64,000 nt of DNA, from assembly GCA_039090855.1 (NCBI GenBank), contig CM077027.1, positions 103,024,424 through 103,088,423 of the forward strand. Direction: 5' to 3'. Origin of the DNA: Macrothele yani (lineage: Eukaryota; Arthropoda; Arachnida; Araneae; Macrothelidae). Positions 23,174-32,017 of this stretch are shown here, piece by piece; within the stretch, counting starts at the first letter, position 1, and each line of letters begins with the position of its first letter. Both the position numbers and the translations under genes were made by a program. The notes beneath the pieces are model-generated. The model made no database searches, had not been told where the DNA came from, and saw only the letters and a program-made list of their open reading frames with translations.

Positions 23174-23296
23174 GAAGTATGTTGCCGGTGCTCCTCGGCG
23201 AAATATGGAGCAACCAAATGACCAAAATAGTCCTGGCGAGCCGAGTGCTCCGTCGCCTGCCGATGTCGAGCTCCCCAGGGACAAAATAATCCCATT
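23174..23296 (+). CDS. Candidate internal exon, Pro/Ser/acidic-rich
   Basis: A 123-nt segment is bounded by a good 3' splice site (TCTTTTATTGTCATTTACAG) and a consensus 5' splice site (ATT|GTAAGTAA). One frame stays open with one base before it and two after, reading KYVAGAPRRNMEQPNDQ and then SPGEPSAPSPADVELPRDK. The composition resembles the candidate exon at 38135, which suggests one gene. The phases do not join directly to either neighbour: the exon at 16860 ends in phase 1, and direct splicing to 38135 gives a stop. A second frame, entered in phase 1, stops within the exon. The protein is not recognised. Confidence 0.35.
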
Positions 23297-23815
23297 GTAA
23301 GTAAATTTGACTATTATTGGAAGATTATGCATACTATTTATCTAACATATGCAGCTGATAAGTTTTCCGTGGTAAAAAAATTCAAAGTATTTCAATAGAC
23401 ACTGACATAAAAATGAAGGGCACAAAATGCTAACTAACGTATTTGTTAGGTTTATTTTGATGTGTTGCTATAGAGAGTTATTAACAAAGCATTAAATGCT
23501 TAAGAGAACTTGGATTGAACTCAAAGAAAATTACATAGAGGCATTCTTCTAGGTTCGACACACTGTGTACTTTCTTTTCTGTTATATGTATTAGAGACTC
23601 CTTCGTGAAATGGAATTAATTATAAACCTCATTATTGACTCGTACGAATCGCCACGAGAGGCAGACGGAGTAAATATTCCACCCAAACCCTAGACACAAT
23701 AGACTCAATTCTCGAAAAAGATTCCTCTCGAATCTCTTTTTATCGTGTTGAAAACATCCCGCACAACCAAGTCGCGGTGATACCCAAGGAAAGGAAATCG
23801 TAGTGTGTTCTTTGT
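23297..23815. other. Non-coding DNA, nothing recognised
   Basis: AT-rich, with no feature beyond the splice donor at 23297. Confidence 0.3.
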
Positions 23816-24570
23816 ATGGAGAAAAAACAAAATTGTAACAGTAATAAATTTGTAAACAAAGGAATAACTGGCACATGTTATAAGATTTCACACATACACA
23901 CACAAATTAAAGGTAAAAAGAAACTGCAAAATAATATCAAGAAAAGCAATGGTTAATGTTTACTCATTACCACACAGCAATATAACACAATAGAAAGAAA
24001 TAATTAGTACAATATACAAAAGTGTTTGAAGAAAAACAAAAATTAGCGGAAAGTAAAGTAAGCTAATAAGTAAGTCACCCAAATAGTGAATGTAGAAAAA
24101 TTTGTGTACTAAGTAAAGCAAACTTATAAGTACAACATCCAAAAGTGTATACAGAAAAAACAAAACTGAAGTAATAATAAATATGCAATCGGAGAAATAC
24201 GTGGTGCAAGTTAAATGTTTTCACGCAGACAAATACAACGTTAGCAACAAACCACGAAAGCTAAGTAAGCAAAGAATACGAAGAATGATAATGATATAAT
24301 ATAATATAAAATAATATAATATGAATAAGACTGATTCAAGCAACTCTTATTGTTGTTCTTATTAGCTAAGTAAGCTAATAAGAACAACATCCAAATAATG
24401 AATGTAAAAAAATTGTGCAGAAAGTAAAGTAAATTGGTAAGTAAAACATCCAAAGTGAATACAGTAAAAAAAACTGAAATAGTAATAAATATGAAGCCAA
24501 AGGAGTACCTGATACAAGCTAAATGTTTTTCACACGAACAGAAAATGATGTTAGCAAGAAACTACATAAG
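23816..24570. repeat. Imperfect tandem repeat, about 310-340 bp unit, three copies
   Basis: The block AAACAAAATTGTAACAGTAA at about 23825 recurs as AAACAAAACTGAAGTAATAA near 24157 and AAAAACTGAAATAGTAATAA near 24467. Each is followed by AAATATG, then a GG-AGTAC-like stretch and AAATGTTTTCAC-type sequence. The intervening AAGTAAAGTAAGCTAATAAG units also repeat. It is AT-rich and diverged, with no open frame of interest. Confidence 0.6.
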
Positions 24571-25397
24571 CGAACGCACAAGGGCTTGGCCCCTAAAAGT
24601 AAGCCACATATTTCAGTCTCCAAATTAATAATAAATTTCAATAATAAAATTCACAACAAAATAATTTATTAAATCAAAAGGAACTCCCTACCCATAAACA
24701 ATATAAATTAAGACTTTTATTTAAAAGAATAAGACTCAACAAGCCAATTTAAAACATGATACCCGCTTAGTAAATAACGAAATTAATTAAATTGAACTGT
24801 ACCGATCCTGCTGAACACAAATAAAATAAAACTGATGCCACTCCTGACTAATAAAACAAATATAATAAACTAAAACACCAAACTAAACATAAAAAAATAA
24901 TAAACAGTTAAATCATAGTGTGAAATTTAGTTTTTCATCGACTTAGCAATCAGACTAAGGCATTGCATATACTCTAACTCTAATTTTTCATGCTCTCACT
25001 TTAAAGCTTTCCTATCTGAACATCTGTTCATTCCTCCTTTCAAGACTGTTGGACCCACGTCGTCACGTCTTTTCCAGTCTTCCAAGGCTCGGTTAAGCTT
25101 GCATGCTGGCAACTAAATCTTTTGAGGCAACCAGTAATCAGAAAATGTTATCAAAATGATTGAAGTGTGTGCTTCAAAATTTTGAATCTTCGATTCTTGA
25201 TTTGTCGTAGTCTGTTCTTTCGTTAGCTAAAGCTAAAATTTCCTCCGATCAGTTCAGAATGGTATTACTTCTCCTCTTCGTAATATAAGGAGTATTTTGA
25301 TTTCATGAAATAGGTGGAAGATAAATAATGTATCTTTAAAGGACTATGAATTCGATAATTCAGCTGAACTAAACTTTCGTTGAATATAACTTCAGTC

Positions 25398-25583
25398 GCG
25401 CCAGTGGCGTAGTGGCCTGAGGTGTTGGCTTTTGACCATTTGTCTGAGATAGGTCCGGAATCGTGCCTCGGGTAAATTTATTTGGTCGGTGGTGTTGTTC
25501 CCTATTTGGAACCAAATTAGGGACGGGAGACTTGCTTATAACCCTTAGAATTGCTCGTGGTGGTCCTTAAACCCCAAAATAAA
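25398..25583 (+). mobile_element. tRNA-derived SINE, degenerate copy, plus strand
   Basis: Head GCCAGTGGCGTAGTGGCCTG, body AACCAAATTAGGGACGGGAG, CTTGCTTATAACCC and tail CTCGTGGTGGTCCTTAAACC are clear relatives of the SINE at 52944. The box B region is decayed. Confidence 0.8.
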
Positions 25584-25967
25584 AGTAAAGAAATCTAAAC
25601 TTAACATGTACACATCGTTGAATTTGAAGCAAAAGTTATGCAGCCTAACTGCTCTCCTACGAAATGAAATATTACTTTAATTAATGTTCAAGGCCCTAAG
25701 CCAAAACTTGGCAAATTTTTTTCAGCTGTGGCATTCCTATTCACTAAAGGCATGAAGACTAGCTGAGGAGACTGATTCAAGCAATCACAGGTCAGTTGAC
25801 AGAGGGCAGTTTCGGAAAGTCTGCAAAACATATAACTGTGACAAACTACAACAGGAACACTATCACATCTGCGTCATTCTATAAAAATACACTGAATCAA
25901 AATTCCTAACAGTAGTAACAGTAGAAGGTATCCTTCATAACGAAATTAATTTAAATGTGTCCAAAGT

Positions 25968-26130
25968 TTTAGTGCTATATAAAATAAGAAAAACTTTTCG
26001 TTGTATTATTAATTTAAAAATTTAGTGCAGTACAAAATAAGAAAACTTATTTTGGTTGTATTATTTATTTAAAAATTTAGTGCAGGACAAAATAAGAAAA
26101 CTTATTTTGGTTGTATTATTTTATTTGGCA
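25968..26130. repeat. Tandem repeat of about 61 bp, three copies
   Basis: The unit contains AAAATAAGAAAACTTATTTT, GGTTGTATTATT and AATTTAAAAATTTAGTGCAG. The second and third copies are nearly identical and the first is diverged. The core is itself a near-palindrome. Confidence 0.8.
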
Positions 26131-26263
26131 TACTGCACAGTTTTGGGATTTCAGAACGTACAAAGGAAAGCAGAATCGTCAGTAGATTTCCAATATATTT
26201 TTGCCGCATAGTAACATAACACTCTCTAATTGCGAACATTGTACTTCACTAGTCCATACCCAC

Positions 26264-26426
26264 TGTGAGGTACCTGCCAGCAGGACGCACACGACATAAA
26301 GGCAGATAGGAATCAGAATGAACGTCTGCGTAGCTCAGTTGGTAGAGCGACTTGTTCCGGAATAAGCGGACTCGGGTTCGAATCCCGGCGTAGACCAAAA
26401 ATGACGGAGAAATTTACTTCGTTATA
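26264..26426 (+). repeat. TRIM left LTR
   Basis: 163 bp, TGTGAGGTACC to CTTCGTTATA. It differs from the right LTR only at the sixth base (G versus C), which indicates a recent insertion. It holds the tRNA-like sequence at 26324-26396. The 3' end TA instead of the usual CA is atypical. Confidence 0.88.
26324..26396 (+). ncRNA. tRNA-like sequence with Pol III boxes A and B (left LTR)
   Basis: The acceptor arms GTCTGCG and CGTAGAC pair over 7 bp with one G-U. The D arm GCTC/GAGC encloses the perfect box A TAGCTCAGTTGG, and the T arm contains the perfect box B GGTTCGAATCC. The anticodon arm is abnormal: CTTGT and ATAAG pair around a 6-base loop, TCCGGA, with no U33. The tRNA is therefore unlikely to decode, while the internal Pol III promoter looks intact. 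The best guess for the ancestor is a tRNA-Arg(CCG)-like gene, but this is weak. Confidence 0.75.
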
Positions 26427-26427
26427 A

Positions 26428-26439
26428 TGGCGCCCGAAC
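26428..26439 (+). promoter_or_regulatory. Primer binding site, tRNA-Lys type
   Basis: TGGCGCCCGAAC begins one base after the left LTR and is complementary to a tRNA 3' end of sequence GTTCGGGCGCCA. It would prime minus-strand DNA synthesis. The following bases diverge from the 18-base vertebrate Lys3 site. Confidence 0.85.
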
Positions 26440-26676
26440 TATCCGGATGACCCGACCGTTCAAAATCTCGCAATGGTGTGATGTTCTTTCCACACCGCGA
26501 GATAGGAAAAATCAGAGAATCTCTTCTCCAGCGCTTCGAAAAATAAATATGTGTGACGTTGCATTCCACACACCAGATTGACTGGGAGTTCTCAAGTGCA
26601 CGTTCTACAGTGGATGGCTGCCTGCAATGATTCATGGTCACGGCTGACCCGTGGGCCATGCCCCCGGCACTCTTTC

Positions 26677-26688
26677 GGGGGGGGGAGA
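26677..26688 (+). promoter_or_regulatory. Polypurine tract
   Basis: GGGGGGGGGAGA immediately upstream of the right LTR, the expected position and composition for plus-strand priming. Confidence 0.85.
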
Positions 26689-26851
26689 TGTGACGTACCT
26701 GCCAGCAGGACGCACACGACATAAAGGCAGATAGGAATCAGAATGAACGTCTGCGTAGCTCAGTTGGTAGAGCGACTTGTTCCGGAATAAGCGGACTCGG
26801 GTTCGAATCCCGGCGTAGACCAAAAATGACGGAGAAATTTACTTCGTTATA
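26689..26851 (+). repeat. TRIM right LTR
   Basis: 163 bp, starting TGTGACGTACC and ending TTCGTTATA, followed by the target duplicate CCAC. It carries the second tRNA-like sequence at about 26749-26821, identical to the left one. Confidence 0.88.
26749..26821 (+). ncRNA. tRNA-like sequence with Pol III boxes A and B (right LTR)
   Basis: Identical in sequence to the copy at 26324-26396. The first run of four or more T on the sense strand after it is at about 26883, in the flanking DNA. Confidence 0.75.
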
Positions 26852-26855
26852 CCAC

Positions 26856-27489
26856 ATTAGCACGAAACAGAGCACTGTGAAAATTTTTTGGGCGTTCCAT
26901 CTGTTTCGCTTTCTATCGAATAAAGAGATGGAATCCACAAAAACATGGTTCACTCATTATCTGACGGGACAGGATAGACATGTCTGTCTGGAAAATTGTA
27001 ACAGCTTGTATAGTGTTGTATCTACCCCAAAATATATTAAACGGGCATTATGGAGTCATTTTTCATTTGTAAAATCTAAAATGTCCAAAACAATCAAATA
27101 TATGCATAAAATATTGAGAGAACTTATTTTTTACATACTATCATGTATAAAATTTTGCATGAATCTATAATCTTGGATCTAAGTTGTGTAGGCAAAATTG
27201 GTAAAATCTTGGCTCTAAGTTGGCTGTGTATCAATGCCTGTGCATGGACGGGACTGAAGGAGTGACGCGTGACCGTTTCATTACAACGTACTTTATTTGT
27301 GAAAACTTGGAAAGGCGACAGAATGTGTTCATAAATGTATTATTTTTCTCATAAAGTCGCACAAACGTTTCATGTGAATTGATAGACGCAAGGTTGTTTG
27401 ACTCAGAGTTGGTATACAGGCGTACATGCGTGAGTAAAATATAAAACAGTGTTCCGTTCACTACACATGGTTCGCTGGGACACCGACTT
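26856..27489. other. Non-coding DNA, nothing recognised
   Basis: AT-rich, with a short duplicated motif around CTTGGATCTAAGTTG and CTTGGCTCTAAGTTG near 27171-27222. No gene is visible. Confidence 0.35.
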
Positions 27490-28080
27490 CATTGCATCTT
27501 ACAGTTGGTGCTTGTATGACTATTTAACACTTAACTCAGTGACTCTTTATCCGAACCTTCGTCACACCTGCTCATCAAGGTATGTCTTATCTCCACGAGA
27601 TTCCTGAACATCTATTTCCATCTGAATGTCATGCAACTTTAATGTCTCTTTGTTTCTACAGTAATCTGTACATATCCCATTTCTATGTCACAATTATCGG
27701 TCATTCTACTTTTGCTCGTCTCATGTACATGTACTTATCTTGTTTTCGTAACGGTGCCGTTGCGTCTTCAAGTGAACCCAGCTTCTTCTCTCCATGGTCC
27801 CCAGAGGCCTTGGGGTTGTTGGGACTCCACCTTCGCTGCACAGTACAGTTAGTGCTCATAAGACTATATTATAACATTTTACTCTGTGCTGCTCTACCTG
27901 AACTCTTGCCATATCTGCTCAACCTAGTGTGTACGATCTCCTCAAGATTTGTTTACATCTAAATGTCATGTATATATTGTAAATAGATATCTACTGTCAT
28001 CTGTAAATAGTGCATTCATGTGTCACTGTTTTTTGAGACGTTTTTCTCTTGCTCGTCTCATGTACATTCCTTGAATAAAT
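27490..28080 (+). repeat. Diverged direct duplication of about 350 bp
   Basis: Segment 27500-27735 aligns by eye with 27848-28070. Both run in the order CAGTT-GTGCT, CTCAGTG/CTCTGTG, CACACCTGCTCA or CATATCTGCTCA, ATCTCC-CAAGA/ACGAGA, AACATCT/TACATCT, AATGTCATG, then CTCGTCTCATGTACAT. AATAAATACTTTGTGAACAC follows near 28074, a possible polyadenylation region. It may be a solo LTR or a 3' UTR; neither can be shown. Confidence 0.55.
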
Positions 28081-28785
28081 ACTTTGTGAACACCGTCTTT
28101 TCGGTTTAAGAACTGCTTTTTGTCTACAGAACAAATTTAACGGGAAAAGAATTCAAAATTGTCATAGTCACACACAGAAAAATAGTAGTTAAATATTGTA
28201 TCTATGATAATAATTATGTACTCTAGTAATTAAAGTCGTACTCAGCTTCAACTGCAAAATATACAGCATATCTCGAGCTACAAAAATTACTTCATCGAAA
28301 TTTTTATTTTATTTACGACTTATTCTAAGTTCAATCATGTTCGTATATTAATTAAGTCATGCAAAGAAGCCTACGAGAAAGGGAGTGTTCCGGAAAGGAA
28401 TGCCACTTTCTCAGATTTTTATTTTAAAAAATTTGATAGTGTAAAAGTTCAGGTCTTCTGATGTGTGAAAATGTTTTTGTTTGAGGGGCGGAACCAGTAT
28501 AGGGTTTTGAAGGTTAAAAGCCCCTGCAAGCCTAGAGTTGTTTTCTTTTTTTTTTTTTTTTTTTTCTTTTTTTTAGGATTCGTATTAGCAGCGCTATTTT
28601 GCTATCTCCTATTTGTCTGTTTCAGTTTGATTCAATTTTCCTGTCAATTGAGCACTTTTAAGACAAAATTACAAACTGTGTGCGTCCTCACGCTGCCAGA
28701 CTTTCTATCTCTAATCTGACCCTAGTCAGCACAGTTTCGACTTTTTCTTCTGCCCATATATCCCACTGAGACACTAAAAGGATAT
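28081..28785. other. Non-coding DNA with a long T-run
   Basis: A T-rich stretch at about 28541-28575. No coding frame beyond short shadows. Confidence 0.35.
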
Positions 28786-28798
28786 AAACTTGTAGGAT

Positions 28799-31700
28799 CA
28801 TCATCATCATCATTGTCAACCATTATCAATCCACTGCTGGACGAAGGTCTCCCCAAGTTTCCTCCACAACGGTCTGTCTTGTGCCAGTCTCCTCCATGTC
28901 ACCCCTGCATACTTTCGAATTTCATCCACCCAACTCCCATGTGGTCTTCTTCTGGGTCTTTTCCTGTCCCTTGGAATCCAATCTAAAATTTCGGCTGTCC
29001 ATCGATGATCTGTCCTTCTGGCAGTATGTCCAGCCCATTGCCATTTCAAGGATTTAACTCTAATCATGATGTCCTCCACTCTTATCATTTTTCGGATCCA
29101 CGAGTTCCTCTTCTTATCTCTCCTGGTTACACCAAGTATGCACCTCTCCATGCTGCTTTGAGTTGTCTGCAGCCTTTGTATGTCTCTTTTAGTTAAGGTC
29201 CACGTCTCTGCCCCATACGTAAGCACTGGAAGGATGCATTGATCAAACACTTTTCTTTTAAGACATAATGGCATATTGCTCTTGAAAATTATGCTGTTTC
29301 TTCCAAAAGCTCTCCAGGCAAGTTTTGTACGCTGATTAATTTCTTCATCAATGTGACCCTCACTTGATATCTGCTGTCCAAGATAAACGTACGTGTCTGT
29401 TATCTCCAGCTTTTCTCCATCAATCGATAAATCTTCATTTCTTGTAAAAGCATTGAACATCACTTTTGTCTTCTGAAAGTTCATTTTTAATCCCACTTCT
29501 TTACTCTTGTCAGCAAGTTCCTGGATCATACTCTGCAGCTCTGATGGGGTAGTTGCAAAAATGACTACGTCATCAGCAAAACGAAGGTGGGTTAGATAAT
29601 TTCCATTAATCTTTATCGCCTTGTTTTCCCACCTCAGCGACTGAAAAACACCCTCCAATGTGGCATTAAAGAGCTTCGGAGATATGGTGTCACCTTGTCT
29701 CACTCCCTTTCCAATTTTTACGTGTGTTGTATTTTCAAACAGCCGAATCTTTGCACTTGCATTTTCATAGATGTTATTAATAATATTAATGTATGCATCT
29801 TCAATACCGCAGGTTTTCAGAGCCATTGTCACTGCTGATGGTTTCACCGAATCAAAGGCTTTTTCATAATCGATAAAAGCCATGCACAATGGAAGTTCAT
29901 ATTCCCTCGCTCTTTCAATTAGTTCTCTCAGCACGTGGATATGATCTATTGTGCTGTAGCCACTCCTGAATCCAGCTTGTTCTCTCGGTTGAGCCATGTC
30001 CAGTGTTACCTTCATGCGGTGTGAAAGAACTTTAGTGAAGATTTTATAAACTACTGATAGGAGTCTGATAGGTCTGTAGTTTCAAGATCCTCAATGTCAC
30101 CTTTCTTATGTAGCAGGATCATTGTAGCGGTGTTCCAATCCTCAGGAATCTTTCCTTCATTAAGGCATCGAGTGAAAATTTGGGCGAGTACTGTTTCGAT
30201 TTCTCCACTTGCTTCTTGTATGATGTCTACAGTAATTCCATCTTCTCCTGGAGCTTTTCCCCGCTTCATGTTCTTGATTGCATGTGCAACTTCTGCTGGA
30301 AGGACTGGAGGAACTCTGGTACTGGTATCTTTCATGATGTCTGGAGTGCATGTATCATCCCTTTCATATAATTTGGAGTAGAAATCTTTCACTCTTGTCA
30401 AAATTTCGCCTCTATTTCTTGTTACAGAACCATCTTCTTTTCTCAGTGCCATAATCTGTTTTCTTCCCTTACTGAGATGTCTCTTTGCTATCTTTAGGCT
30501 TTGGTTGTTTTCAATTGCTTTCCTCACTAGTTCACAGTTGAATTTTCTTACGTCTTCAGTGATACTTTTTCTTACTGTCTTGCATAGCTCTATATATTCC
30601 ACTCTGGAAGTCACATCTTCTTTAGTTGTCCTCATCTCTCTTCTTTTTGCATCAACATTTTCGTTTTCCTGATAATTTATTTACATGCAACTTGTTCTTA
30701 GACCCAGCTAATTTTGTTGCTGTTTCCATAAGAGCTTTGGTTACTTTTCTGTTAATTTCAGAGATGTCCACTTCTTCCGATGTTAGGCCTTCTAAAGCAG
30801 AGAACCTGTTCTTCAGTTCCAACTTGAAGGTATTATGGTGTTTTTTAAGGTTGGTTATGTCAATAGATTTTGTTTGCCTTATGAGCTTGCCACGTTCAAG
30901 TTTAGTGTTGAGGTACATCTTACATCTCACCAATCTATGGTCACTACCTGTGTTGAACTTGTTTAGCACACTGCAGTCTTCTATGACGAATTTTTTGTTA
31001 CACATAATAAAATCAATTTCACTTGTCGTCCCATTTGGATGTCTCCATGTCCATTTCCTGTGTGGCTTTTCTTGAAGAAGGAGTTCAAGATGAAAAACCC
31101 TTCTGCCTCTGCAAACTCAACGAGTGTATTTCCACGCTGGTTTCTGTTGCCGTGACCAAATTTACCTACTGAAGTTTCATTCTGTTGCCGTTGCCCTATT
31201 TTTGCATTGAAATCTCCCATAATTATTTTCAAGTGCTGCTTACCTTTATTATTTAGATGACAAATTTCCTCATAAAATTCTTCAATTTCTTCTTCAGGAT
31301 GACTTGTGGTGGGTGCATAAGTTTGAATAATCTGAGCCTGGTATCTTTTTGAGAGTTGGATAACAAGTCGTGCAGCTCTGTCAGAGGAACTTTCAACTTC
31401 TACAACTTTATCCTTCAGTTCCTTGTTTATTATAAATCCAACACCACTAGTTCTGCCAGTATCTGTCCCACGATAGTAGAAGATATGTCCACTTTTCAGT
31501 TCGATGAGATCTTCTCCTTTTCTCCTTACCTCACTTAGTCCCACGATGTCCCACTTGATCCTTTGTAGTTCCTCTTCCAATTCAAGAAGCCTTGAATCAG
31601 AAGATAGGGAGCGTCCATTGTACGTAGCCAAGGTCAGCATCAGATGGCAGCCTAGTCCGGTCCTCCGGCGATTCTTAGCACCCTCTGCCTTCATGTCGCA

Positions 31701-31981
31701 CTGGCCGCTGCCTTGGCCAGGTACATTCCAGCTGTCGGAGACTGAGGGCCAAGATTTAAGTTGTGGAATCATTTTGGAGGGGTTTGGCCATAACTCACCA
31801 CGCTGGCCAAGCGGGTTGGTGAGTGTGGGATAGAATTTCCTCTAATCCCGATGGTATAGTTATACCGCTATTGGCGGTCGTCAGAGCCCCTTTAGTGGGA
31901 ACAGGATGCACCACGAGAAGGCGGGGTTGACATTTGTCAAGGAGAGGCTGTGATGTTACGCATCACCTGACCTTACATCCC
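28799..31981 (-). mobile_element. RTE-clade LINE, copy 2, full length with target-site duplication
   Basis: Same family as copy 1, minus strand, from the GGATGTAAGG 5' end (about 31980) to an (ATG)n tail (ATCATCATC on the plus strand at 28799). A 13-bp target duplication, AAACTTGTAGGAT, lies at 28786-28798 and 31982-31994. It is very close to copy 1 over its whole length. Its 5' end faces the 5' end of copy 3, 37 bp away, so the two form an inverted pair. Confidence 0.93.
28816..31772 (-). pseudogene. RTE LINE polyprotein with single-base frameshifts
   Basis: The same endonuclease-RT protein as copy 1, including MGDFNAKIG, GSDHRLVRC, AFIDYEKAFDSV and LRFADDVVIF. The frame is broken by single-base losses relative to copy 1: GTTTCAAGATCC for GTTTCCGAGATCC near 30081, two losses in T-runs near 30645-30665, and CTTTTCTTG for CTTTTTCTTG near 31070. 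Four frame segments result (28816-30015, 30051-30635, 30652-31005, 30981-31772). Three of the four losses fall in homopolymers, so sequencing error is an alternative to true decay. Confidence 0.88.
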
Positions 31982-32017
31982 AAACTTGTAGGATATAAAC
32001 TCATATATCCCACTGAG

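Larger units (their letters stand above)
26264..26851 (+). mobile_element. Miniature LTR retrotransposon (TRIM) with tRNA-like sequence in each LTR
   Basis: A complete 588-bp element. Two direct repeats of 163 bp (26264-26426, 26689-26851) differ at one base and start TGTGA. One base after the left repeat lies TGGCGCCCGAAC (26428), a 12-base match to the start of the tRNA-Lys-type primer binding site known from many retroelements. A purine tract GGGGGGGGGAGA (26677-26688) directly precedes the right repeat. The 4-bp sequence CCAC flanks both ends (26260-26263, 26852-26855). The 262-bp interior has no coding capacity, so mobility would need proteins from another LTR element. No TTTT occurs on the sense strand anywhere in the element. 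These features together are diagnostic of a terminal-repeat retrotransposon in miniature. Confidence 0.9.

Noticed and set aside
26324..26396. Functional host tRNA gene
   Set aside because: The anticodon arm does not form a normal 7-base loop with U33, there is no T-run terminator, and an identical copy sits in the other LTR.
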